Below, in pieces: positions 32,879-43,494 of a DNA stretch of 64,000 nucleotides; within the stretch, counting starts at the first letter, position 1, and every line of letters begins with the position of its first letter. The notes below the pieces were generated by a model. It was given only the letters and a program-made list of their open reading frames with translations. It ran no database searches and was not told where the DNA came from. Source of the stretch: Steinernema hermaphroditum (lineage: Eukaryota > Nematoda > Chromadorea > Rhabditida > Steinernematidae); the NCBI GenBank assembly GCA_030435675.1, contig CM059621.1:5332001-5396000 (forward strand), given 5' to 3'. Both the position numbers and the translations under genes were made by a program.

Positions 32879-33823
32879 ATGCGTGGCGACTTCGTAAACG
32901 TCTTTCTCTACTACTTCCTCTATGGATTCGGACTTCTCTTTGCAATTCCCTTTCTCTACATCGTCATCACTAAATCACCACTTACACTCAGGGTCTACCG
33001 TAACACCATCCTGAATCTAATCTTCTGGTTCCTGTTGGCGATGTTCAGTGCCGGGTTCATGCTACAGCCCGTTCAAACGATGTATCAGAACAAGTCGTGC
33101 GCTAAATTTATGGGATTAGTATCGTATTTTGAGGTCGAAGTTCTAATTGCTGTACTGTTCTTCGTCGGAGTAGTTTCGGCCAATGTGGCCACTGCCATAT
33201 GCATCTGCTTCGTCTATCGCTACGATCAACTCCGTCGCTTGAACCTGACCAGTTACCACAGTTCCTTTTTCGGCCTAGCTTCGTGTTCGGTCGTGCACAT
33301 CCTTGGTTCCTTGGTGTTTGGATGCTCCAGCTACATAATGGTTTTGTATGCTGACCTGGTCAGAGACAATGACGTCTTTATAATGTGTTTCGACGACGCC
33401 AACTATTACATGATCGCTCGAGTGGCCATCGTTGTCGTGTCCATGTTCAGTTTTCAGGGGGCTGCAGTTGTAATTCTCGTCTTCATAACCGTCAGAGTTC
33501 TGAGGAAGCAGAGGGCTTTCATGGCCACTCAGACCTATCATCTTCAGAAGCTCCTAACGGTGAACTTACTCATCTTAGCACTTCTTCCCTGTATATTCGA
33601 TTTCATCCCGGCTGTCATTGCCAGCCTTTCCGTCTACCTCAAATCCGACCATATTGATGTGTTTATCGCCATCGCATGTCACAGTCCATTTTTGGATGTC
33701 GTGCTTAGCTGTATCGCAACATTGGGATTCGTTACTCCCTATCGACAAGCAATTTTAACCACATTCCGAGGAAGTAATTCTGTGATCACTCCCGCCGTTA
33801 GCATTACTACAACGAAGAATTAG
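32879..33823 (+). CDS. Intronless serpentine chemoreceptor (Str-superfamily type) with conserved tail
   Basis: 314 residues from the ATG at 32879 (MRGDFVNVFLYYFLYG), chosen because it aligns with the starts of paralogues; an upstream in-frame ATG at 32831 exists. Landmarks: TKSPLTLRVYRNTILNL, QPVQTMYQNKSCAKF, CFVYRYDQLRRLN, CFDDANYYM, TVRVLRKQRAFM, LGFVTPYRQAIL and tail VITPAVSITTTKN. It is the only intronless receptor here on the plus strand. Confidence 0.87.
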   Translation: MRGDFVNVFLYYFLYGFGLLFAIPFLYIVITKSPLTLRVYRNTILNLIFWFLLAMFSAGFMLQPVQTMYQNKSCAKFMGLVSYFEVEVLIAVLFFVGVVSANVATAICICFVYRYDQLRRLNLTSYHSSFFGLASCSVVHILGSLVFGCSSYIMVLYADLVRDNDVFIMCFDDANYYMIARVAIVVVSMFSFQGAAVVILVFITVRVLRKQRAFMATQTYHLQKLLTVNLLILALLPCIFDFIPAVIASLSVYLKSDHIDVFIAIACHSPFLDVVLSCIATLGFVTPYRQAILTTFRGSNSVITPAVSITTTKN

Positions 33824-34304
33824 TTTTGCTCCTGATATATACCAATGAACATAAGATAATATGAACATGAACTGTAAATTAAGTAAAATTGTTCTTGTCT
33901 GCAGCATGTCTCTTGTCTGGTCTGAATAGCCTAATTTGATGGTTGAGTCTGAACTGAGCAGTCGAACTTGCTGTGACGTGGGGAACGACCGGTCGAGTTC
34001 ATCTTTATCAACAACCACATCCCGTTATACAACCGTAGACACAAAAGGCCGACTAGTCAGTCTAGACACCGGAGAGGGACTTCTACCCAGCAGAACTGTC
34101 TGCACGAGACATGTCAATGAGACACAACACGTCCAGCTTAGCAGACACATCCACCCACCGGAGACAACAAGCCAACAAACACAGAAGTGACAAACTCTTC
34201 TTTATAAAGTTAGTAAGAGCTAAAATCAGCAATTATTGCTGACAAAAATAATGACAACGAAACTGCAGAAAGTCTAACTCAATTAAGAACATTAACAAGA
34301 GTTA
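33824..34304. other. Intergenic between receptor and helicase 3' end
   Basis: Convergent 3' flanks. Nothing recognised beyond AT-rich untranslated-like sequence. Confidence 0.35.
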
Positions 34305-37300
34305 TCACCACTCTGGATTCAAATTCTTCGTATCCCCCTGCGTGACAACAGACGATTCAGGCTCGGGATGTTTTCCTTCAGACAAGTCGACGAGGAACTG
34401 CGGAAGTTCCTGCTGCGTTCCACGCACAACCTAAACGAAGCCGAATAAGATCAGAACTGAGGGAACGCAAAAACTTACTGCAACCAAATCCTTACAGAGC
34501 TCCTCTGCTTCATTCATGGGATCGACAAAGCTTAAAGCTTTTCCTGCAAACAGGCGACCCGTACGTCCAATGCGGTGAATATACGTAGTGATATCCTTTG
34601 GAAGGTCATAATTGATGACAAACTCCAAGTCGTGAATGTCGATTCCGCGAGCGCATACGTCCGTGGCAACTAGAACGTGACATTTCTCCTGTCGGAACTC
34701 AGCCAGCGACTTCTCTCGCAGTTCTTGGGTTCGATCACTAAATGAAAAAGTTCAGAAAATTTCTGTAGGGCAAACACCGAACCCATTGATGGAAGTGGCT
34801 GCAATACCCTTTCTCGACAAGTAGGTGGCGACCAGATCGGAAGTTCGCTTTTGTTCGACGAATATTAGTGTGCGGGGCACATGAGCTACAGAACCTAAAA
34901 GAAATTCTGTAAATGACCAGGAAATAGAAGCAGCTGAACCAACCATCACCTCCAAGAATGGTCAGCCTTTCCTTCTCCTTTTTCAGTTCCTCAGAGAGCA
35001 CTTCATAGATCTTGTCATTCTTGTTGCACCGTTCGACGGGGGTAAAAGACTGCTTAATTTTCGGACATGCATGCAACGACGGCTCCTTGCTGCTCACGAC
35101 GACGTGTAGAGGAGAAGGGCGCAAAATGGTGTTGGCCAAATCCTGCACCTTTTCGGAGAACGTGGCACTAAACAACAACGTCTGTCGTGCTTCGGTCTAA
35201 AAATTACAAATACAAAAATGCATGAAAACACGTCAATTTGACTGTACTTTAGGAAAGCCAGGGGATCTGATGATCTCTAGAATGTCTTCCCAGAAGTTTG
35301 TCTCCAGCAAATGATCAACTTCGTCAAGAATGAAGTACTTCATGTTTGTGAACCGCACTTGGCCTTCGTTGATGAAGTGCTTCAGGCGACCAGGAGTTGC
35401 ACACAGGATATCGCATCCTGTTCGAATTTCCCTGATGTTCTCGTGAACACTGTACATTCCATACGCCTTTGCTACCGATATGCGTGTACCATCAGCAAAT
35501 TTGCGAGCCTGCTCCGACAGTTGCAGAACCAATTCACGGGTCGGCGCGATGACGATGGCGACTGGGCAACACCTTGTGAGGTCATCTGCCTTTGGTTCCT
35601 TCATCATTTTCTTAAGCAGCGGTAGGACGAAAGCTGCTGTCTTTCCGCATCCAGTTTCCGCATGACCTAAGAGATCAAGTCCCATGTCGATGAGAGGCAT
35701 CACAACTGCTTGGATCTTGCGTGGACTGGCGTATTTGGATCGAGCTGTGACGTTCTCGTAGAGTTGTTGTGGGAAACCGCATTCCTCCCAGGTCCTAAAA
35801 GGCCTTCTTCAACAAATCACAGAAACGCAACTCAAATTACCTGTAGATAGCATGTGCTCCTTCATTGGCTCCCTTGACTACCACGTCTTCATCGGGTAAG
35901 AACTGTGTGCCACTCGTAACTTCCTTGACATCTTCTGCGAAAAGCACATCCACATGTCTGGCATTGGGAACGTATCGGGGTGGTGGTGGACGCTCTGCGT
36001 CAGTGTTCGCGCCTTCAGAATCGTTAGGAACTGGATGTCCAGAGGGAGCGCCGGTGCGCAGCGGAGGCATTGCATGAGGTGTTGGAGCGCCTCTCGGAGC
36101 CGGTCCACCACGAAGAGATTGTCCGAAGTTCGGTGCTTGCGTTGGAGGAACTCCATTGGTGCCAGGAACTGGATGTCCAGAGGGAGTGCCGCTGAGTACT
36201 GGAGGCATTGCACGAGGTGTTGGAGCGCCTCTTGAAGCTAATCCTCCGCGCACTGATTGTCCAAAGTTCGGCGCAGCCATCTCTTGTTCAGGAGCCGGGT
36301 TCGGTACTTGCGTTGGAAGAACTCCATTGGTGTCCGGAACTGGATGTCCAAAAGGAGCACCGGTGCGCAGCGGAGGCATTGCACGAGGTGTTGGAGCGCC
36401 TCTTGAAGCTAATCCTCCGCGCACAGATTGTGCAAATTTCGGCGCAGCCATCTCTTGTTCAGGAGCCGGATTCGTTGCTTGCGTTGGAGGAACTTCATTG
36501 GTGTCCGGAACTGGATGTCCAAAGGGAGCACCGGCGCGCACTGGAAACGTTCCACGAGGTGCTGGAGCGCCTCTTGAAGCTAATCCTCCGCGCACTGATT
36601 GTCCAAAGTTCGGCGCAGCCATCTCTTGTTCAGGATCCGGGTTCGGTACTTGCGTTGGAAGAACTCCATTGGTGTCCGGAACTGGATGTCCAGAGGGAGC
36701 GCCGGTGCGCAGCGGAGGCATTGCATGAGGTGTTGGAGCGCCTCTCGGAGCCGGTCCACCACGAAGAGATTGTCCGAAGTTCGGTGCTTGCGTTGGAGGA
36801 ACTCCATTGGTGCCAGGAACTGGATGTCCAGAGGGAGTGCCGCTGAGTACTGGAGGCATTGCACGAGGTGTTGGAGCGCCTCTTGAAGCTAATCCTCCGC
36901 GCACTGATTGTCCAAAGTTCGGCGCAGCCATCTCTTGTTCAGGAGCCGGGTTCGGTACTTGCGTTGGAAGAACTCCATTGGTGTCCGGAACTGGATGTCC
37001 AAAAGGAGCACCGGTGCGCAGCGGAGGCATTGCACGAGGTGTTGGAGCGCCTCTTGAAGCTAATCCTCCGCGCACAGATTGTGCAAATTTCGGCGCAGCC
37101 ATCTCTTGTTCAGGAGCCGGATTCGTTGCTTGCGTTGGAGGAACTTCATTGGTGTCCGGAACTGGATGTCCAAAGGGAGCACCGGCGCGCACTGGAAACG
37201 TTCCACGAGGTGCTGGAGCGCCTCTTGAAGCTAATCCTCCGCGCACTGATTGTCCAAAGTTCGGCGCAGCCATCTCTTGTTCAGGATCCGGGTTCGGTAC

Positions 37301-38452
37301 TTGCGTTGGAAGAACTCCATTGGTGTCCGGAACTGGATGTCCAGAGGGAGCGCCGGTGCGCAGCGGAGGCATTGCATGAGGTGTTGGAGCGCCTCTCGGA
37401 GCCGGTCCACCACGAAGAGATTGTCCGAAGTTCGGTGCTTGCGTTGGAGGAACTCCATTGGTGCCAGGAACTGGATGTCCAGAGGGAGTGCCGCTGAGTA
37501 CTGGAGGCATTGCACGAGGTGTTGGAGCGCCTCTTGAAGCTAATCCTCCGCGCACTGATTGTCCAAAGTTCGGCGCAGCCATCTCTTGTTCAGGAGCCGG
37601 GTTCGGTACTTGCGTTGGAAGAACTCCATTGGTGTCCGGAACTGGATGTCCAAAATGAGCACCGGTGCGCAGCGGAGGCATTGCACGAGGTGTTGGAGCG
37701 CCTCTTGAAGCTAATCCTCCGCGCACTGATTGCCGAAAGCTCGGCGCAGCCATCTCTTGTTCAGGAACCGGATTCGGTGCTTGCGTTGGAGGAATTCCAT
37801 TGGTGTCCGGAACTGGATGTCCAGAGGGAGCGCCGGTGCGCAGCGGAGGCATTGCACGAAGTGTTGGAGCGCCTCTCGGAGCCGGTCCACCACGAAGAGA
37901 TTGTCCAAAGTTCGGTGCTTGCGTTGGAGGAACTCCATTGGAATCCGGAACTGGATGTGCAGAGGGAGTGCCGCTGAGTACTGGAGCCGGGTTCGGTACT
38001 TGCGTTGGAAGAACCCCATTGGTGTCCGGAACTGGATGTCCAAAAGGAGCGCCGGTGCGCAGTGGAGGCATTGCACGAGGTGTTGGAGCGCCTCTTGAAG
38101 CTAATCCTCCGCGCACTGATTGTCCAAAGTTCGGCGCAGCCATCTCTTGTTCAGGAGCCGGGTTCGGTACTTGCGTTGGAAGAACTCCATTGGTGTCCGG
38201 AACTGGATGTCCAAAAGGAGCGCCGGTGCGCAGTGGAGGCATTGCACGAGGTGTTGGAGCGCCTCTCGGAGCCGGCCCACCACGAAAAGATTGTCCAAAG
38301 TTCGGTGCTTGTGTTGGAAGAACTCCATTGGTGTCAGGACCTGGATGTCCAAAGGGAGCGCTGGCGCGCACTGGAAGCATTGCACGAGGTATTGGAGCGC
38401 CTCTCGGAGCCAATCCACCACGAAGAGATTGTCCAAAATTCGGCGCAGCCAT
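34305..38452 (-). CDS. Vasa/GLH-like DEAD-box RNA helicase with long RGG/FG repeat N terminus and DEVD motif II
   Basis: Exons (minus strand): 38452-35841, 35794-35248, 35196-34950, 34894-34783, 34737-34479 and 34430-34305, predicting about 1300 residues. Residues 1 to about 800 are a low-complexity array with 15 RGG motifs in units such as [16 protein letters not shown]. The helicase core follows: AETGCGKT (I), PTRELVLQL (Ia), TPGRL (Ib), LDEVD (II, where DEAD is usual), SATF (III), LIFVEQKR (IV), [10 protein letters not shown] (V) and HRIGRTGR (VI). The linker ahead of the core ([11 protein letters not shown]) and the domain order fit Vasa/GLH/DDX3 proteins, whose RGG/FG tails bind RNA and drive germ-granule condensation. 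An acceptor at 38470 and coding-like residues before the ATG (EYPEQG) suggest a further upstream exon; a possible one starts at 38601. The usual YGG is YGM here. Helicase identity is firm; the Vasa/GLH rather than DDX3 assignment is tentative. Confidence 0.85.
36028..37720. repeat. 651-bp higher-order tandem repeat inside the helicase exon
   Basis: The coding sequence repeats with a period of 651 bp (217 codons) over about 2.6 copies, for example at 36156, 36807 and 37458, with almost no differences. Each higher-order unit contains four smaller, diverged units of about 50-57 codons. The near-identity points to recent unequal exchange or gene conversion, and also to a risk of assembly collapse. 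Confidence 0.92.
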
Positions 38453-38845
38453 TCCTTGCTCTGGATATTCTGAAATACAGCAAATGACAACGCAGATGAA
38501 AAAAAATAGCGCGTGGTTCAGTTCATGGCAAGAACGTTCCTTTAACACAGTGAACCACAACCCTTATCACTTCTGTGCCCCGAGAATGGCATCGAAAGCA
38601 TAACAGAATGAAAAAAAATCACGAAAAAACAGAACAACCGCTGTCAACCGTCTCGAATGACAACGACGCGCGAGCAGGCAGGCAGTGCAATCGTGGCGGG
38701 AGTCGACCCCAATCGAAATTGATGTCGCTCAACATTTCTTGCAGCGTTTCTTGCTGCCCACGTTGGTTTCCGCATGATCTCAACATTGCTCGCTGGTTCT
38801 TGTCCGATATTGCCTTCGCAATACTCAAGGTTGGAAAATGGAATA

Positions 38846-39160
38846 TACGGCACTATAAATAGCCGCACCCCCTGTATAAAGATTCAATTGCGGATTTACC
38901 CTGGATTTTCAAATAAGGTCACTCAGCCAAGGGTACCATAGAATCTGTCAGGCTCAATACAGTACAGTGCTGTTTATTTTTCGTGTAGGACCCAATGTCT
39001 CGCCAGGAAATGTAATACGTTCGGCCAACTCGAATTCGGCGATAAATTGTACGTCCGATAGTACCCTTCGCTGAGTGACTGTAGTATTTGAAAATCCAGG
39101 GTAAATCTGCAATTGAATCATTATGTAGTGAGAGCGGCTATTAATAGTGCCGCCACTGTA
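38846..39160. mobile_element. Foldback MITE with about 90-bp inverted arms, TA-flanked
   Basis: The left arm from 38848 (CGGCACTATAAATAGCCGC, later TTTACCCTGGATTTTCAAAT) pairs with the right arm ending at 39152 over roughly 90 bp with few differences. TA dinucleotides lie at 38846-38847 and 39159-39160, consistent with a Tc1/mariner-type insertion. The left end appears about six bases shorter than the right. No coding capacity. Confidence 0.85.
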
Positions 39161-39498
39161 TGTCGTTCACCTTTTCTTCTTTCTCCGTTTGGTTTCTTTA
39201 GTTCGAATAGTGCCCGAGTATTTTTCAACTTGTATTTAAATTTATTAATTTTTTGTACTACATTGAATGCATTGTTTTCTGTTGATCGTGTAGTCCTCAA
39301 AATTGGCGATCATTAATCAGGCCAATTTGTTTACTCGCTATCGCGTCTTGCATTATACCGGTTTTTAATACATGGAAATAATTTATGAAGCGTCATAGTA
39401 AACAATATAAAATTCATAAATCGACAATGTGCACGTCAAGATGCTGGACAGGTGCCAAAGTACTGAGCAGTTCTCGTCACCCAACGCTCCGTATCCGA

Positions 39499-40434
39499 TC
39501 ATATAGTGCTAGAAACCAGGCTCACCGCTGGAGTTACCTTGACACCGCATATTTTATATTTCAATGCCTGTCGGTAAGGAGTGACAAAGACAACAGTGGC
39601 AATACAAGTAAATACGACGTCCAGGAAAGGAGTGTGAAGCGCCACACCAACAATCAGAGATATAAGGGAAGGCGATTTAAGGTAAATGGCAAATGCTGCT
39701 ATCACAACAGGGAAAAAATCACAACCGAACGGAAGAACGACCAGAACGATCAAGTTCATCGTGAGAAGCTTCTGAAGTCGATAGGTTTGAGTTGACATGA
39801 ATACACTTTGCTTTTTCAGGACTGTGATCGATGCAGTAGCCAGGATGAGAACCACAGCGCCAGCAAACGTTAACAGTGCTACTGCACCTACAGCTATCCG
39901 GATTATGACAAAGTAGTTGGAATCGTCGAAACACATGGCGTATACACCATCGACTTTCTTCCATTCGGCGTATGTGACCAGGACGTAACCCAACGAACCC
40001 ATAGCTATCGATCCAACGATGTGTCCGATAAGGCATAGTCGCAATCCAAAAGAAGAGCCCGAGGCAGCCATATTCATCCGACGCAATTGGGCATAGCGAT
40101 AGAAAAAGCACACGCATATCGCGACGGCAACATTCTCACAGGAAACTCCTACGCAAAATATGACAGCTACATGCGCTTCGAAGTCGAACAAGGAGACCAA
40201 GCCCACAAATCTAGCACAGGATTTGGTGCCGTACATCGCGTGTACTGGCTGAAGCATCACAACGGCAAACATTGAGGCTAAGTACCAGAACGTCAGGTTC
40301 AGGATGGTGTTTCGGTAAACTTTCAGAGTGGCTGGTGATTTTACGATCACAATGTAGATGAAGGGAACTGAAAGTGAGAAGCCGAATGCGCACAAGAAGT
40401 AGTAGAGATAGATGTGGACTGCATCGGTGGACAT
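39499..40434 (-). CDS. Intronless serpentine chemoreceptor (Str-superfamily type) with conserved tail
   Basis: 311 residues starting MSTDAVHIYLYYFLCAFG. Landmarks: VKSPATLKVYRNTILNL, QPVHAMYGTKSCARF, CFFYRYAQLRRMN, CFDDSNYFV, LKKQSVFMSTQTYRLQKLL, VVFVTPYRQALK and tail KVTPAVSLVSSTI. It groups most closely with 26620 and 32879 in the third intracellular loop. Single exon. Confidence 0.87.
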   Translation of the reverse strand: MSTDAVHIYLYYFLCAFGFSLSVPFIYIVIVKSPATLKVYRNTILNLTFWYLASMFAVVMLQPVHAMYGTKSCARFVGLVSLFDFEAHVAVIFCVGVSCENVAVAICVCFFYRYAQLRRMNMAASGSSFGLRLCLIGHIVGSIAMGSLGYVLVTYAEWKKVDGVYAMCFDDSNYFVIIRIAVGAVALLTFAGAVVLILATASITVLKKQSVFMSTQTYRLQKLLTMNLIVLVVLPFGCDFFPVVIAAFAIYLKSPSLISLIVGVALHTPFLDVVFTCIATVVFVTPYRQALKYKICGVKVTPAVSLVSSTI

Positions 40435-40506
40435 GGAAATTTCTTTTGAAAGAGAATATATATTACGACGAAGAATAACAACAGATTAATGGTTTCCTAT
40501 ATACTC

Positions 40507-40890
40507 ATTTCACCTGCTGTTTACGTCTGACAAGGAGTACAGCTGGACGAACGTGGCACGGGAGCACACTGCTTCTGGACGGTGATCTTCGATGACTTCG
40601 AGGAGTCTCAGAACTCCAGGTTTCCTAGTCAATTCACCTGCCGTTTACGTCCGACAAAGTGTACAGCTGGACGAAAACGTGGCACCGAAGAACGCGGAAG
40701 GACGGTGCTTCGCGGAAATCCTGGAACCTGATTTTCCGTGGCTCCGAAAGGCATTGCTTCTGGAGGGAGATCCTCCGAAGCTGCGAAAGGTGCTGCCTCT
40801 GGAGGCGGTTCCTCTGCAGCTCGCAAGGAATTTTCCGTCCGTTTCTGAGGGAGATCCTCCGAAAATGACTGAAAACACCGATCAAAACGT
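40507..40890. repeat. Upstream repeat cluster: 124-bp tandem pair and a short copy of the 39-bp minisatellite
   Basis: CACCTGCTGTTTACGTCTGA at 40511 recurs as a diverged copy at 40635, with homology for about 70 bp each (period 124). At about 40740-40825 two diverged units (CTTCTGGAGGGAGATCCTCC) match the reverse complement of the 39-bp minisatellite at 26142. An open frame through it is probably incidental. Confidence 0.65.
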
Positions 40891-40939
40891 CTAGATGCAG
40901 CGAAATGCCCGTCTGTATGTTTACATGAACGTTGACGTG

Positions 40940-41272
40940 TCTGACAGATGACGTCGCCTCCAGGGTTGTGCGGAAGTAATCCAGAAGTCGAAACCGGAAG
41001 AAACGGCTCGAGGCGGGTTCGAATCCCCCCTGAGGCCAAACTTTTTTATCGTCGGTTTAAGACAGCCATTTTATTAACGTACTTTTTCTTTTGACATAAA
41101 TAGACAGAAGAAAAACTTTGCGACTAGTGTCAAATGAAAATGACCGAAGATAAAAATGTCAGTCCTCAGGGTGGATTCGAACCCGCCTCGAGCCGTTTCT
41201 TCCGGTTCCGGACACACGCATTGTTCCGCACAACCCTGGTCGCCTCCCCTGCAGCCGTTCCCTTTCCTTCTC
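40940..41272. repeat. Inverted pair of tRNA-like (B-box-bearing) repeats
   Basis: The plus-strand arm (about 40960-41046) contains GGTTCGAATCC, a perfect pol III B box, preceded by AAACGGCTCGAGGCG and followed by GAGGCC and a TTTTTT run. An arm of the same sequence lies inverted at about 41160-41260, ending in TTTTT. The 82-nt body with GCCTC...GAGGC ends suggests a decayed tRNA with a long variable arm (Leu/Ser type) or a tRNA-derived SINE. I could not fold it convincingly into a functional tRNA. Confidence 0.5.
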
Positions 41273-41339
41273 GGTCTTGCATTTCGACGCGTGTGGTCCC
41301 GTGTAATTTCACAAAAATCGTTCGTTTCAGAAGGCGTCG

Positions 41340-43317
41340 ATGACTTCGGCTTCCGTCGTGACGCAACGGAGGAGGAATCCGAAGCCGAGCGTCGACGGCG
41401 GAAAAGAGCCGAAATGGCGGAAAATCTTGTATACGCGGCAGCCGTATCCCGACAACTATAGCGGCGGCGATGAGTTCTTGAAGGAGTTGAAGACAAATGG
41501 TGAGTTCCCATTGGGAAATTCTTTTTTTTACGATCTCTATTTCAGTGAATCTAGTGCGCTATTCGTTCCTGGAAGCCTTTTGCGGCGCTGCGGTGCTCGT
41601 TTCCCAAATCAACGTCATCGCTCTCTATGTTCTCGCTTTCGAATTCGTATCTAGTGGATTCCTGACGCCGAAAACGCTGGTAGTGACTATTGCCGGACTC
41701 TGCATCTTCTCCTATGCCTCGTTCATCAAATTTGGCGAAGGTTTCAACTGGGAGCAAGCGTACACAGTGCTCACGTTTCTCTTCTTCGGATATGGCTTCA
41801 CACCCGTGATCAGGTAAGCAGTTGCTGTTGTTTTTCAGTTTTGTAAAACGTTTGAGTCAAGCGTTGAAAAAGTGTGTGCTCATCGAGCTGATGTTGCCTA
41901 TATGCGCGACTGTTCTTCAATCAAATTTGTCAGTTCAGCTGTGAACTTATTTTGAACGAAAACACGACTGGTTCTCAATCATATTATTCACATTTCCCCC
42001 ATGTTTTCCTCCAAGTCCACATGTTTCTGGCATAGCGGCATCCTCGCGCGGATTTATTCGACGCAGAAGCTTTCCTTAACCAAATCAAGCATCCACATCG
42101 GAAGAGCTTTCATATTTCCTGGAACCATGCTGTAGAAGCTTAAATTAGGCTTTTCTCAGCGGGGGATACTGTGGGACTCCAAATGACACCACTGAAAGCC
42201 TATTCTCTTCGGATTTTAATGATGCGTACATATGTAATTTTATCCAGGATAGGAAGAAGATAAATAGTGGTGATTGGAAGGCGAAAACAAAACGGAGACG
42301 TAAACATCATTTTGATTGAGGGAACGCATGAATAAATCGCGTGTTTTAAGAATGATTCTGCATTTTACGTCAGGGTGATTATAGAAATGACGATGGTGAC
42401 GTAGCTAAGAGGCTTATCAGTTAACGCATTAATTGATTGTGGCTGCGCAACTGCATCGTTGATTCGTAGAATTAGTGAGGGTGGAGAGGTTTACGGTAGA
42501 AGCCGTACGTGATGCGCTACCCATGTTCATCTCATTTACATGTCTTTTCTAATTCGATTAATCCGCTGGCCAGATTCCTTCCCATTATAGTAATCTTATC
42601 CCATTTCATGTCATGAGACGACTAATTTAATCTTATGCGCTCCCATTCATCCATGAACGAATGGATTTGCGCTAAATTTAGCGCTCTCCTCGAGGCATTC
42701 GCTTATCCCCATTTAACTAATGAGCATTTCAGAACACTGACCGATACGATCAGCACCGACACGATCTACGCGATGACGTTTCTGCTCTTCTTGTTCAGTC
42801 TTGTGATACATGACTACGGAATCGATGCTCCGATGTAAGAAAACATCGTAGATACAGGAAGCATAACAACGCATTTCAGAGTGAACCGACACTTCTCGAC
42901 GAATCTGTCTCTAATGGCGTCTGTCTGTCTAATCTCCCGGGTAGACAGTAACGACACCGCGTTCCTGTTGCTCACCCTCTCGATGCTCCTCTTCTCCTTC
43001 TGGCCGCTGGTTCGGAATCACCTCAACGCGACGGTTTCCAGCGCGTTCTCGGCCTACTCTCTCCTCTTGACTGCGCCAATCACTTTCGCAGCGTTGGCGC
43101 GAATCTCGCCGCCTCTAGTCATCGTACACGTCATACTCCACGTCGTCGTACTTGTAATCTGCCCGCAACTTCTCGTTTATATGCAAAAATTCAAAAGGTT
43201 TGTCTGAATCGTTGCGAAATGTTTCCGCAACATCCACTCTGTTTCAGCACGATCCATGGGCCGTGGGACGAGGCGACGCCGCTGACCCGATCTCATCGAA
43301 CGTTCTCGAACCAATGA
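41340..43317 (+). CDS. pigc: GPI-GlcNAc transferase subunit PIG-C (GPI2)
   Basis: Subunit of the ER enzyme that adds GlcNAc to phosphatidylinositol, the first step of GPI anchor synthesis. Exons: 41340-41499, 41546-41813, 42733-42834, 42880-43197 and 43248-43317, giving 305 residues (human about 297). All introns are GT-AG and in frame; intron 2 is 919 bp and otherwise empty. TTTCAG nine bases before the ATG suggests trans-splicing. Family landmarks: WRKILYTRQPYPDNY near residue 26, FGYGFTPVIRTLTDTIS, STDTIYAM, HDYGIDAPMVN, NLSLMASVCLISR and the C-terminal IHGPWDEA, with about eight hydrophobic segments. Convergent with rho-1, 177 bp apart. Confidence 0.93.
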
Positions 43318-43494
43318 TTGCTCAATGAACTGATGCAAACCAGATGCGCCTTTCCTGTAAATAGCGGTGCATTCGCACCGTAGCCGATGACTCATTTATT
43401 ATGAATGTGAAAACAATTTAAGAACTCGCATACAAGCCAATGGAAACTTCACACTCTATTAATAATCAAAAACATGGCATAACTTAACATCGAT

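Noticed and set aside
36028..38450. Regularly spaced repeats suggestive of a CRISPR array
   Set aside because: The host is a nematode, units are coding tandem repeats without unique spacers, and they lie in an exon.
37665..38603. 312-codon open frame on the plus strand opposite the helicase repeats
   Set aside because: It mirrors the repeat exon in antisense, repeats with the same period, and has no domain. The sense strand joins in frame to a conserved helicase core.
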